Assembly (NCBI GenBank): GCA_026260175.1
Contig: JAKCWW010000135.1
Coordinates: 51,340-115,339 of the forward strand
Length of the DNA: 64,000 nucleotides
Source: Reticulitermes lucifugus
Lineage: Eukaryota > Arthropoda > Insecta > Blattodea > Rhinotermitidae
Direction of reading: 5' to 3'
Positions 38,441-50,460 of the stretch are shown here, piece by piece (within the stretch, counting starts at the first letter, position 1; each line of letters begins with the position of its first letter). The notes under the pieces were generated by a model that did not search any database, was not told the DNA's origin, and saw only the letters and a program-made list of their open reading frames with translations. The position numbers and the translations under genes are program-made.

Positions 38441-39173
38441 TGATCACTATGACACACAGTGTATGTTTCAATCAAATACAATAATATGTATCACGAACAT
38501 TTTTCACATTACACATTCACTATAAGTTTCAGGATTAATATACCAACTTCATGTGAATATCTTTCAAAAACTGCATATGATACATTAATACCGAAACATG
38601 CATGCAATCTGTAATGTGAAAAATATCACAAACGAGATTACAACTTCCCTGCATTGAGTTACCATCATAACATTTAAGTCTACTTCTCTGTATTCATGGT
38701 TCCTTTAATTGCTGGACTTCTAAGACACCAATCAATGGCACATATCAAAGGTCCTTGCATCATCCTCACACCCCACATCTTAGCACGTCAAGTGACCACT
38801 TAATTAGGTATTCACTCTTGAAGTAAAATAATCAATCTGCTCGGTGGTGAGTGAAGCACAAATATAGAGTTAGTAAACAATTACACATCTGACTTACATC
38901 TGGGACAGAGACAACCTGGGAACCAGCTATCCTGGCCAAGTAATTGTGTGGACAGCAACATAAAACAGAGCAGATCTTCCTCATCACTCATTCACAATCC
39001 TTCTACCATATTTCAATTGACACTATACAAGTCAATTGTTGATGTAAAATTATAAAATTATCAAACAAGCAACCATCAACATGGAACTCCAAGCAGAACT
39101 CAGCAAGCCTACTTTCTTAAATGTTAGATATCTAGTCCTACGTATTTCTTAGTACAATTACTGTTGTTTTTGG

Positions 39174-39250
39174 GAGCCAGGAAAGCATAGTTGGCACAGT
39201 GACTAGGCTATAGGCTTGAATGTCCATGGAGTCATGGTTTATTCCTGGAA
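39174..39250 (+). mobile_element. tRNA-like SINE head
   Basis: AGCATAGTTGGCACAGTGACTAGGCTATAGG resembles the A-box half of the SINE at 25395 (AGCACAGTCAGTATAGTGACTAGACTATGG). A weak B-box follows. Body not traceable. Confidence 0.4.
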
Positions 39251-39649
39251 GTACAGACTCTGTATGCACTAAATATGTCAGCTAAAGCCTCAAAGTTTTG
39301 CAATGATGCCATGTTGTAACTGTTAACTTAGACACCAAAATTTGATAACTTTTGTCAAGCTAATATTTTTTTAGAATGTACAATAACAACATGGCCACGT
39401 AAAAATTTCATTTAGCTTGGAGTCTGATGGCAATACATAACAAACCATTAGGGTTGATCATGTGAAAGTTGGTACAGAGTAAAATGACAAATTCAATTTG
39501 TGACAGCAAACCATTAAAAAAGACCAAGCCTCTGTCCAGAGAAATCAGTTTTGTTTTTGGAAAAATCATGTGACTAATACATTAATAAATACATAAATGC
39601 ATACACACACACACATACAAATGCCAACACTCAATTATTCACCATATTC

Positions 39650-40860
39650 ACCTGATTTGACTGTGTAATCCTTTTTAATTCTCAAAACTAAAAATCTCCT
39701 TGAACAAGTGCTATTTTAATTACTTGAAGACATTCAGCACCAAAAGCAATGTCTAAATAATTTCCATTAATGGTTCCAGGCATGGCAGAAGGACTGGAAT
39801 GCATGTACAATATAACAAGGTCATTAGACTGTATTGTGACAATGACCACCCAACAAAGGAAGGTTAATGGATTTTTCCTGGTCAGTGATCTTACATTATA
39901 CAAGCACTGAATCTTCTGGATATTGCCTTCAGCACTCTCAGCTACATGCCTCAGTTGCCATACTCCTTGGTGAATGTGAACATAATCTGTACAGCTTCCG
40001 CAGAACTGAATTCAATTCTTCAATACATTTTAGGACTCTTAACTGAACTGAACATGCTTAAATTTAACCGATGTGCAAAATAATGAACACAAATTACATG
40101 GCTCAAATTGTGCCTTAAACTTTTGTTTCATTTCAATCTGTGCACAAACCATACTGGTAGCACCAACAGTAATGAGACTAGTCAACTGACTGGAAGATAG
40201 GCAGTACAACTCTTTTTCAATGGTCTCCATGTAGCCATCTGCAGTTGCATTGTAAAGGGGTACGACTGACACAAACACTTCTACTGCACACAAAAAATCA
40301 ACACTTCAACAGTGCCTTTGCAGTGAAACTACTAAATATCCAACTCATATGCTTAGCATCCCATAGTTCACAAATTGGTTACCTTTGTATTACTTCTGTA
40401 ATGCATGAGACACAGCTCCTGCACTTTTTTTTATTGTTATACTCATCTCACAGTTAAATAAAAACCCCTCCAGTCAACTCTTAACAACCCTTTAAAACAA
40501 GAATATTGCTGGTTGTTCTGTGTTATGTAAGAAGAAAAATTAGTGAACTATTCAAATTATCAAGCATTTTTTGACAAAGTTTTTCATGCACACAGTCAAG
40601 GCTTCTGGAGCTAATGGTGTGTTATTAGCTTTTACAAATTTATGGTTCTGGAAAGATTCATCATGCTCTTTTAAAATGTCTCCAGCTAACAGATTCACCA
40701 AACATTTAACTGTCTTACAATTTTGATCTTCACTAATGGGAAATGAGGCACCAAACTCACAACTTGCTACATCCATGGTATGTAAACCAAGATTCTTGCA
40801 CAAATCTTTCTTGAATTTCTTCCTATATACTATTTGAAGCTGATCTGTTTTAGAAGACCT
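39650..40860 (-). mobile_element. Degenerate transposase-like stretch (possibly hAT-type)
   Basis: Several minus-strand broken frames in succession (39688-39903, 40039-40293, 40552-40803) have protein-like composition, for instance LTSLITVGATSMVCAQIEMK and FVKANNTPLAPEALTVCMKN, but no full-length frame. The order and length suggest an old hAT-like ORF. I cannot show catalytic motifs, so this is a weak call. Confidence 0.3.
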
Positions 40861-43496
40861 GTGCCAGTTACATTAATGTGTTTACTTTGTAGTGAAGATC
40901 GTTCAGTTTTTCTTTCTAATGAATTAAAGAAATTCATCAGACACATTAGGTTTGAGTTTTACTATCTCCCTGTATACACAACATACAATGAAATCAAACC
41001 ACCACCATCACAAGTGTCTCTGAGAGGACACGGAAGGAGGCTGCCACAGCCAATTTATATCGATATTGCCCTCAGAAAACTACGAACAAAAAAGGCACTG
41101 CAGTTAGGATAGCTGCTTCCATGGCTAAAATTTAAACAAGTTACCTTCCAATTAAGTCCAACACATTACCACTATGTCAACCTGATCAGTAATTTTAAAG
41201 GCTTCCCAGACAGTGTCTACACCACTTGTGTGACATAACTACAGTTCAGGTGTTTGGTCTTCCAGACTGTTACTCATGGTAAAGTAAAATGGCAAAAATA
41301 ACCACTCTACCCAGGAACCAAACTGCATCATAATATCATAATGTAACAAATCTTAAGAGATTCCCTTCTTCCTGTTCCTTCAAAAATTCACCCCTGAAAA
41401 AAATTCTATGGCTTCTATACCAGAACTGAGAACTGAATACATAAACCTGCATGAGTCAAGCAGACATACACAGGCAATCCTCATTTCATTTTGCCCTGAA
41501 CAATGTTATTTTTTCATGCCTTTTAATCATTTAAAAAGTGCTCCATACATTATTTTGCTCTCAGTTGTAATTTTCAGAAACATAATGCCAACACTAAACA
41601 ATGACTTGCTGCATCTCAAAGAAAACTGGTGAGAATAAAGCAGCCAGCATACAAAATGCTGGTTGTGATCATCCTATAAATACAAACACAAAGAATGCCT
41701 ACCACTTTACTTAAATCACTTTTAGAAAATCAATGAACAATAAATGAACTTATAAAAACTAATGTGAAATGATGGCCTATGTCAAGAACACACTCCTGAT
41801 TATGGCTCACTATCACAAAACCTACCCTAGGCGCCAAGAACAAGGAACCTTGGAGTTATAAAGTCCTTACACTTGAAAACATACGATTAACACCATTTTT
41901 GAGAAAACCTCTTTCCTGAAATATTGTCAACCTAAGTTATCATAAAATAATTCCTGCATGTGAAAAGAATTTCCTGAGGAGCTGGTATTCTGGATGAATA
42001 GCTACAATTTTCTTACCCTGTAGCCACACCCACTGGGCTCTGCAACAGACAGACATATGGACCATTACCTCAGTTGTATGCCAGCCACAAAACCTGCAAT
42101 GTGCAGGACCGAATACTGATAGCAACACATGCACCAGATATCTGGATGAAATAATAAAAATTCAGCTGGCACAAATGTGCACTGAACACATACAGTGGAA
42201 GTGTTTCAGCCAAACAATTCTTGAAGTACACAGGTATGACAGCATGTGTTATAGGGATAATGCATGCAAGAAAACTGGTACAAAGCAACGCTGTTTATCA
42301 GTCAAGTAGCAGTATTTGAAGACAACACTTGTCATGCTGCATTAACCCCTCTTACAGCAATACTGTGAGATTTGAATGACTTTCTGCATGGAAAGGGGTA
42401 ATAATGGCACACATATAATTTCAGATTCAAAAACAGAACTGTCCCACAAGATAAAAAAAATTACTTGAGAATGTGATGACCACTGTCTCAAAAATGTTAT
42501 ATGAAGAAGAGAAATTACTACAAAGTATTCACCTCAAGAGCAGAAACCATGTTTCTCTGGAATACTTTTTAAAAAACTTAGTATTTATCATATACATGTA
42601 AAAACATACATCATCTTTCAAAATGTGTGCAACACTTGGACATAAACAGTAAATTCAACAAAATGTGGCTGGATACATATGACAGCAGTATTGAAAAGTG
42701 GCTGCAATAATGCACTGCACAGTGCCAGTTCAGAAAAATTTTACAGCTGCTGTAATGTTGACAATGTCAGAATTCTTACATGTCATTTATTTTAAACACA
42801 ACTTTCAATGCATAATAACTGCATTATGTCTTTCTCTAATACTTTATTCACTGATGCAGTCCTCAAGAAAAGTTTTAATGGTCTGGATATAGACTGCAGA
42901 ACAATTGGTTCCCCCTTACCCAGACCCTTACGATAAGACATAAAGGTTACATAACATGTTCAGAAGGGGTTTCATTAAATGAATATTAAAAGAACATATT
43001 CCAGTGGTATAGTTCCAAAAAATACATCTTATTGGTTGTGATATTGGGCACTTCTAAAATCAACTAACATGTGGTCACAAAGACTTCATATGTTAAGTTA
43101 CAAGAATGTAATAAGCCACACAATAAACCAAAAAAACATTTTGCAGTGCTGCTGTATTTAAATGTTCCACTTTCCATAAAAAAATAAGATCACCTCACAA
43201 GATGTGCAGACCTAAGGCCCAACATCATTTCCACCTCACATATCTGCATGATTTATATATTAGTAATGTTGGTGATGGCTGAAAAGCACCACAGAATGGC
43301 ATGCTGTCCATACCAACTTACTTGCAAATCTGTCAATCAACGCAATCTGTAACTGAACCATGGGATAGGCAGACAGACGCAGCTCAAGAACAGGGTTTCA
43401 AACAAAAAACTCAGAGTTCTAAATGGCTGCAAGACTTACTATAGAAAGGGTTAATGTAATGTAACTCAGTGGCAATGCTGAAGGCACATATCTTAC

Positions 43497-43717
43497 CTCA
43501 CTATGTTTTAGTTTAAGTTTAACTCTGTAATGCAGTGTCGTCATTGGAACACCATGGTGGCGCGCACAAGCCCTTATTGAGTTGAATTTCCCAGTTCGGA
43601 AATCTTCCACAGCTTGGTTGAGAGCTTTGGGCGAGTACTGTTTGTGGGGTGGCCGCATCAACAAGTGGGTGTAGTTCAGTGCTGAATGCACATCAAGCTC
43701 CAGCCCACTCTTCACAG
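43497..43717 (-). CDS. Alternative 3' exon B: pipsqueak-type HTH module, with its own splice donor
   Basis: The acceptor TGCACTCCCTGAAG plus two bases (CT) gives an Ala codon with the shared G, so the phase matches. The exon encodes 74 residues. Residues 23-28 form a basic entry (PPHKQY) and about 28-66 form a psq-type helix-turn-helix: SPKALNQAVEDFRTGKFNSI, then RACARHHG VPMTTLHYRV. The pattern of a helix 1 with AV, a conserved G, then R-x-A at the second helix, GVP-x-TL at the turn and third helix is the HTH_psq signature for sequence-specific DNA binding. The exon ends GAG/GTAAGA, a near-perfect donor in phase 0. It may therefore be internal and splice to another tail that I could not locate. 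Without splicing the frame adds VRYVPSALPLSYITL... (25 residues) to TAG at 43419. Confidence 0.78.
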
Positions 43718-44489
43718 CTTCAGGGAGTGCACAACAAGGAATGCAGAAACACAGAAGAGTTAGGATCACCATAAAGTCCATGCATATACCCAGTGATGAC
43801 ATAATATTTATGAATCACTGTGATCCAAAACAAGGTCTGGGAAGAACTCGTTTTTTGTTGGTTACGCAGTTGTCATGTGCCTATTCAAAGCCAGACACAC
43901 TCTGCAGACACACTGGTAAGTGTGAAGAGCTTACCAGCAGCAACTAAGTCTAGTTACATGACAAGTGACATGATCTACCTAAATAAAGAGGTCTCCAAAT
44001 TTAAAAATTGAAAATTTTAGTCAATAAATGTTGTGCAAAATGTCAGCTAGTGCAGGCTTGAAATGGTGTGGAATGGATTCTCTGCCAGAGGATGGCATCC
44101 AGAAGCAGGGTTTTGCAAAAAATGTAACGGACCTTTGGATGCATCAGAGGCAGAATATTTCTTGACCACAAAATAAGAATCATCTTCTGCAGAAAAACTC
44201 TTTCATGGAGATGGTTAAGATTAACAGGCTTTAAATACATGAAAACTGTCAAAAATAACTTTCAGGTCATGCTCACACTACTACCACATTTTATACAATT
44301 TCATTGTAATGTCATAAGACGACTAAATGGCAGTGACTGTCTGCCAGGTAGTGCTGTGTCACTATATCAGAACCTCTCTAAACTAAAACTCAAAGGACTT
44401 TCATAAAAATTTGGGATTGAGAGGAACGTGCTGCCTCTATATTACCTGAAGATGCTGACAGCAGGTTCCTCTGGAACAACACGTAACTT

Positions 44490-44580
44490 TATAACAGACC
44501 ACACGGCGTCACATCCCAGAAGACAGTTTCAGTTGTGTGGCATCTTAATTTCAGGTCATGGCGTCATCAAAAAAGGTTTT
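44490..44580. mobile_element. Foldback-family fragment
   Basis: CCACACGGCGTCACATCCCAGAAGACAGTTTCAG carries the family's right-arm motif (CATCCCAGAAGA). Only one arm is evident. Confidence 0.4.
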
Positions 44581-44699
44581 TTTAAAGCATTTAACAAGTC
44601 TCAAAAGGTATTCCCTCGAAGTTAAAACAAAACTTGATGCAAATTCTGTTCCTTAATGCCTGGCATTTCACTGGGCTATACTGATTGCAGAACGGAGTC

Positions 44700-45780
44700 A
44701 GCAAAAACACGCTTAAAAGTCAATTGCACAAAAACGCAACGTTATGTTACAGCGACACTCAACACGCAGATTCACAATAAATTAACTCAAAGGTACCTAA
44801 CAGCGCACAACTGCATTATATCCGGTTAGAGCTCCACGTGGCTAGGCCGGGAACTTTTGGATCACACCTCGTACTCTTTTAAGTGCGTTAATCAATTTTT
44901 TACATGTGATTTCCATATCCCTTGATCACTGTGGCTAAAATTCGACACGGAGGAGCTCCACGTGATGCTGTTCAGCAGTTATGCGTTTCGTGAAAAAAAA
45001 AGGCGTAATGAAAGGTATACTTTACTTACGGGTGTCAAATTTCACCCGTAATTTCTACGTTCTACGTCCGATTTGGATAAAACTCGGTTAAGAAAATGTC
45101 CACAACGATTTATTGTTCGACTGAGTTTCGTGAAAATGGCGCAGTAAATGCCATACTTAGAGGCGTATGTGTCCGTACTTCATTCAGTGTCCGAGTTGAG
45201 TGGAATTCTGTAGAGGGATCTGAAAATAATACAGCTGAGCATTTGTGAGTTTCGTAGAAGTCGGCGCAAGGAAAGCCATACTTTTCTTATAGGCGTAAAT
45301 AAAATTACATTCACTCGTATTTCATAAAGCACATGATATTCAGAAACTGAAGAACGCCTTGGCAACGTGTGTGTACTGCGTCACGGGATACACCATCTGT
45401 GATGTTGTTTGCTTTATAATACCACTGTTACTTATTGCAATAGACAGGAATTACAACGTATTTGTAAATTTGTACATACAATAAAAATAAAATCAGATCT
45501 TGTTGAATTGTAATGTGTGGTCTGATTTAATTGACTAAACAAACGATGTTCCCCTTTTTTGGACGGCAGAGTTCAGGCGCACTGAGCTTCTTGCTTCGTC
45601 TTCATCGCGGGCGGGGCATCATACATTAAGATCATAAGAAAATATCCAGCATGTTTCTCCAATATTTTAAAATTCATGTACAGAAAGAGTCTGTGGTTGG
45701 GCGGTGGAGTTTCTGGGCAGCTGCGTCGCCGATGTTAGAGGACTCAAATAGCAAAGGTGGCGCAGAAAGGCTCAAATAAA
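44700..45780. promoter_or_regulatory. CpG-rich block with repeated GAGCTCCACGTG and TTTCGT motifs
   Basis: CpG dinucleotides are frequent here (for example CTACGTTCTACGTCCG, ATCGCGGGCGGGGCAT, GCTGCGTCGCCGATG), while the surrounding intron is strongly CpG-poor. The 12-mer GAGCTCCACGTG (with the E-box CACGTG) occurs at 44829-44840 and again at 44953-44964, 124 bp apart. A related motif, G(A/C)GTTTCGT(G/A), followed by GGCG(C/T) and later (A/G)GGCGTA, recurs at about 44983, 45123 and 45246. It may be an unmethylated island or internal promoter inside the gene, or a CpG-rich mobile element with internal repeats. Confidence 0.4.
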
Positions 45781-47224
45781 ACTGCAATGATGTAGAAATA
45801 CAAATAATAACATTGCATATAATGAGTTGCCTGTATACTTAATAATGCTGTATCAACTAACGCCGTTAGATGACGGTATTCACAATTTAATGACGAACAT
45901 CAGATTAGGAGACAAGGAGAATGGACAGCCATAAACAGACGTGATTCAATACTTTATCCACCACAACTTTTCTGCTACATAAAAAATAAAGTAAAAATTC
46001 CACTACGTAAATTAGAATTAGTAACATAAATCATGAGCTCAGTGACAGCATCAGAATAGTATGTTACGTCTTGCATCTGTAAACCAAGCCCAAATCAAAG
46101 ACATTAATATGTTCACCATGTTAGCATTTGAAAATGTTTCAAAATTAGTTGGTACATTTTTCCTTCTTTGCTGTTCCAATGACATTTCTCAGGAATGGAC
46201 TGTCACTGAGGTTGGGTTCCTTTTTGATTTTCAGTACTCTGCATCAACATTTTGTTGGAGTTGGAAACACATTCCAGCCCTCAGTGTACCTGAGAGCAAC
46301 ACTGGCATAATGGTAGAGCACTTGCTCATATGGCTGCATTGAAGATACAAAGCTGGGACAGTTATCTTCAGCAAAAATAAATTACCTTTGCATGACATGG
46401 ATCGTGTATCACAATAAAAGCTCATAAAAACCCCTACAATTTAGAATTTGGAAATTACAAATGCAATTCTATCCTACATAACACATTTTTGGACAGCTGA
46501 TAAAAGACATCAGTTGTATATTTCTGCAATATTGCACACATCAGCGTATGAATATGCACCTGCAAATATTCTTTCCATATATGAATGGAACTCCAATGGA
46601 ACAATGTAGACAGATATACATATATACATACTGGATAATAACTGAGATAAATATACTAATTCATTATGCAGGAAATCAGGTGCAGTCTTTTTATCATGAA
46701 CAATAAGCAATGAATTCAATTTACATCAACATTCTGTTACAATAAGGACCTGCCAGAAGACAGGTCCATCTTTTGAGTTGTGAAAATTACCACACTTACT
46801 TTCCAAATTCAAAACCACAATAGTCAAGTTATTGGACTATTACCAAAGGATATCACAACTGTCATATCACAGCATCAGAGTCAGCTAGAAAATCCACTGC
46901 TAATGCACTCACACTGCAGGAAATGTGGACATCCATAAGCAATACTACTGCCGACATCTCCCTCTATTTGTACACATCCACTCATTTAATTGTCACCTCC
47001 CTGCCAATGGGTTTTTGAATACAGCAAGAGTATAAATAAAGAAGTGAACTACAGGCATTCACACTTCTGGCACAAGCCTTTGTGTCCATAAAAAGCAGAA
47101 TGTGCTAAAAAACACACCTTACAGAAATGGCTATCTCTTACAATACAGTCTTCAGGAAAAAATCTGACTTCAGAAAGAGGGAATAACAAAAGGCTGGAAA
47201 AGTTACATAACAAGGAAATTGATA

Positions 47225-47480
47225 ATATGTAGTCTTCATCTAACACTATAAGAGTTATCATATCAGTGGGTATGAGATGGGTGGGACATGTAGTGCATAC
47301 ACAAACAATGGGAAATTACACATTTCTGTTAAAACCCCTTGAAGGAACAGATCATTTTTGAGACACGAGATCATATTAAAATGGATCTTAAAGAAACAGA
47401 ATGTGAAGACTTGTCTAGACCTGGCCCAGGATAGAATCAGTGATTGGCTCTTGCAAACAAAGTAACAAACTTTGACATTT
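47225..47480 (+). mobile_element. LINE 3' ORF remnant
   Basis: Plus-strand frames read MRWVGHVVHTQTMGNYTFLL, KPLEGT, then DLKETECEDLSRPGPG and ANKVTNFDI, the typical LINE C-terminal order (RMRWAGHVARMG ... LVGKPEGK ... WIDLAQDRDQW ... VNTVMN). Same family end as 2040-2345. Confidence 0.6.
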
Positions 47481-48086
47481 CCTAAAGGGAGAAAAATTTC
47501 TTCACCAGATAAGCAATAGTTTCTTCTCAAGATATGGAGTTAGTCTGATCTCTTATCACACAGAATAGTAGACTAAAAATTAATCTATTCTATACTGGCA
47601 CACCTACATAAACCAGTCACATCAGATGTTCGAATAGGGCTAATGAAAAAAAAATTTTAAATCACAAACCACCTCAGGTAGTCACCGCTTGACATGCAAG
47701 GTAGATTTTCATGTAACTCTGCATGGACATTGTTATGTAAGTCAAATTTTAAGTCACTTTTTATGAATGTATACCGACTCACCGTTGCAACATTATTCGT
47801 ACACCTCACTGGGCATGCAAGACAACGCATTACAATACTTTCATGCATCAGACATTTGGAATTGAAGAGGGCAAGCCCTGAAATAAATTTAAAAATAAAT
47901 TCTATACAAAACAGGGATCATGTATAGTGATTTTATTTTGGCAATTTCAGACCATGCTACATCATACATATGTTTATTTATGGAGACTAAAATACAAAAT
48001 GGCAGACAGGTCAAAATATTAGAAGAACAAATCACCACATGCAGAATTACCAAGTTTAGAATCCCATTATTTCTTACATAAGGTTA

Positions 48087-48092
48087 TTTATT
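48087..48092 (-). terminator. Poly(A) signal AATAAA for exon A
   Basis: AATAAA on the minus strand about 100 bp after the full-length stop of exon A. It suggests the exon was built as a terminal exon before the TGA arose. Confidence 0.35.
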
Positions 48093-48194
48093 TGGATGTA
48101 TTACATGCAATTTCTAACTGCTGTAATCCACTTTCCTTCCTGTCATGTCCTCCATAGATCTGTGTTGTAACACTGCCTTCTCCTTGAGTCATTC

Positions 48195-48559
48195 TCAGAA
48201 TCTCTTCTTCCTGGCCCGTGCTAATTCCAGTTGCCTTTCTTTTTGTTCAGGTGTTATAAACCGTCTCTTGACATGAACATTAGGATAAACACCAAACAAT
48301 TCCAGTGATGGCATTCCCATCAAAGTGTACGATATGGAAGTTTGAAGGTGGTCAAGATTCACAGAAGCAGAGTTCAGAGTAGAGACCTGATGAGAAGTCG
48401 GAGTCGAAGGAAGGTATTCCTCAATTAGAGTCATTTCAGGAGAAGTCTGCCGAGGTGGCCAAACCATCATAACATCCTTCTTCCTTGGTCATCCACTCTT
48501 TCTTTTTGGCTCATTCATCACTGTCACCATTATGTCTTGTATTGTCTGACAACTTGCTC
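48195..48559 (-). pseudogene. Alternative 3' exon A: AT-hook type tail interrupted by an in-frame TGA
   Basis: The acceptor TTTCAATACAG is followed by two bases (GA) that complete a Gly codon with the shared donor's G, so the phase matches. The frame reads GASCQTIQDIMVTVMNEPKR, then KSG, a TGA at 48489-48491, PRKKD, and then 91 further codons ending ...ELARARKKRF and TAA. The motif KRKSG-stop-PRKK is an AT-hook (GRP core in a basic context) in which the core Arg codon CGA has become TGA, a single CpG transition. The remaining frame is long and protein-like (Pro/Ser/Thr-rich middle, then a basic TPEQKERQLELARARKK helix). An AATAAA lies at 48087-48092, about 100 bp past the stop. It is either a newly broken exon, a base error in the assembly, or a short 23-residue tail. 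AT-hooks bind the minor groove of AT-rich DNA. Confidence 0.62.
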
Positions 48560-49240
48560 CTGTATTGAAATTACTTACATCACATATCACGGCAAGAGCA
48601 CAGAATTCTCCAGAGTGGCAACCATAATTACAGGGATCCACGAAACTACTTAACACAGAAAACAGAGAGCTGTTTGTTCCTTTTGTTTACTTTACCATCA
48701 CATTGCAATGCTAATAGCATGGATAAATTATTTGATTTTTGAGCATACTGGGATGTACAGTTCTTCACTGCTAGCACATAATCTGATCAAAGCAACTACA
48801 ATAAGTCATAAAATCAAGCTTGGGATATCACCTAACATAATTTAAGAATAAAGGAAATAAGATGGACTTAATGACTATGGTCAAAATTTTGCCATTACAA
48901 ACTCAAAGATACTGAAAGCATTAACAAAAATACTAGAAAGAGGAAAAAATAAACATGTTGCAATATTTTATAACTGAAGAGGGACAACTGATAGGACTCA
49001 TACAGCCAATCCAAAAAGCACGAGCACTTTTTTTTTCCTGCCTCCTAATACTCAAGGCCCTTAAAATAAAATAAAAGCAATATTAACAAAGTTTCTTGTA
49101 AAAGAACCAGAAATTTCAAATCAAGCAGCACTTCTGGATACTATGTGGAGCCAGTTCAATCCAACTCACATCTATTTCCATATATCCACTTTAATATTAT
49201 CCTCCCAATTCCTTTGTCTTCCAATTACGTGTCTTCAGGG

Positions 49241-49330
49241 AGTACTTCCTTCAAAAGCCTACACTTTCTTTCAAGGTACACCGGGAAGTAATCCTTCAAA
49301 AGTCTACACTTTCTTTCAAGGTGCACTTTC
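49241..49330. repeat. 45-bp tandem repeat, two copies
   Basis: AGTACTTCCTTCAAAAGCCTACACTTTCTTTCAAGGT(A/G)CAC is repeated once with few changes at a 45-bp period. Confidence 0.8.
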
Positions 49331-50394
49331 AACCCTATACAACCTACATTATGTAACTAATTAAACAATATGTGACAGATGTAGCTTGGCTTTTTTTTTT
49401 AATCAATTTCTTCCATTCCCACCTAATCCACAAGTCTTAGCTCCAAATATGTATTTTTTCTCAAATATGTAACTTTCCTTTCTCTGAATAATAAAAAATG
49501 ACAGGTAAATTACAACCATTCTGATTCTTTGTACACAATATGAAGGGAAGCAAGTCTGAATAACTCCGTTCGAAAACACACCTCTAATGCTGATCTGTTG
49601 CTTCAGTCATGCAGCTCTTCAGTCAAGAAAAAAGTCAGACAGGAGGAACAGATATCAGCAAGAAGAAAAGTTTCTTTCACAAGACTAACACAACACATAT
49701 AGGCAGTGCACTTCATTATTCAGGATTCTTCCTTTTCACAGGACTGGAAGCTGCAGCAAGGCCAGTATCTCCCCACACACCACCACATTCCATGGCACTC
49801 TCTTAAAGGCTCAGTCACTGACAAATTTATAGAGATAACATGTTAGGAAATGTCTGCAGAATGTAACACTTCTGTCATATACACTGTTAATGTCCCTATA
49901 TTTTAAATTCCTGACTGTATTCAAGAAAAACACTGATGATGCAGCTAATCGAAATATGCCTTTCCACATCACACAACACACACTATAAGTTTTCTCCATA
50001 TCTTAGCAACAGATTTACAACTCTTTATAATTACTAGCTCAGAAACAGCAAGATATCAATCATGCTCAACTGTTATGTTTCAACCACCAACTTCTTGTCT
50101 GGCCTCAGCTCAACTTACACAATTATAAAGAAAAATCACAGCATAGGACTTCATGTAAAATGTCTGTTATTCTGTTCAATTTAAAACAGAACTGGAATGT
50201 GTCATCATGTTCTAGTAAAAATTCCACATCTGGAATTCCATAAATGACAGTCCAGTGTTCCATGTAGACAAATGGACAGACAGAGAATGCAAGCCTGTTA
50301 GTCCCTTGCAGCCACTACTTTGGAAACATGCCTTAAAAATACTTCATATCTGAACACAAACTTCATGTTCACTCATTCAACCAACGAATGCACT

Positions 50395-50460
50395 TATAAA
50401 TAAATTTTCACTATACCCTACATATGTTTCGGCCTTAATTTGGCCATCATCAGGGGTAAC
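50395..50460. mobile_element. Foldback/MITE arm
   Basis: TATGTTTCGGCCTTAATTTGGCCATCATCAGGGGTAA has the GTTTCGG...CCATC(A/T)TCA(G/C)G signature seen in the 19262-19480 and 58666-58946 hairpins. Single arm only. Confidence 0.35.

Larger units (their letters stand above)
35156..43496 (-). other. Intron between alternative exons B and C
   Basis: It holds a short poly-A run (35230-35248), a 71-bp minisatellite with a MITE inside (35790-36420), a Tigger transposase remnant (37690-38440), a tRNA-like SINE head (39174-39250) and a degenerate minus-strand transposase-like stretch (39650-40860). If exon B uses its phase-0 donor, its partner exon could lie here; I found no convincing candidate. Confidence 0.5.
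43718..48194 (-). other. Intron between alternative exons A and B
   Basis: It contains the 3' debris of a LINE (47225-47480), a CpG-rich block with paired CACGTG sites (44700-45780) and a foldback fragment (44490-44580). The rest is featureless AT-rich sequence. Confidence 0.5.

Noticed and set aside
40834-41112. Plus-strand ORF with RGHGRRLPQPIYIDIALRKL
   Set aside because: The basic stretch looks protein-like, but I recognise no family, there is no intact context, and it overlaps transposon debris.
43419-43496. 25-codon continuation of exon B past its donor (VRYVPSALPLSYITL...)
   Set aside because: It follows a near-consensus GTAAGA donor and is hydrophobic, unlike the rest of the tail; probably intron, kept only as a readthrough possibility.
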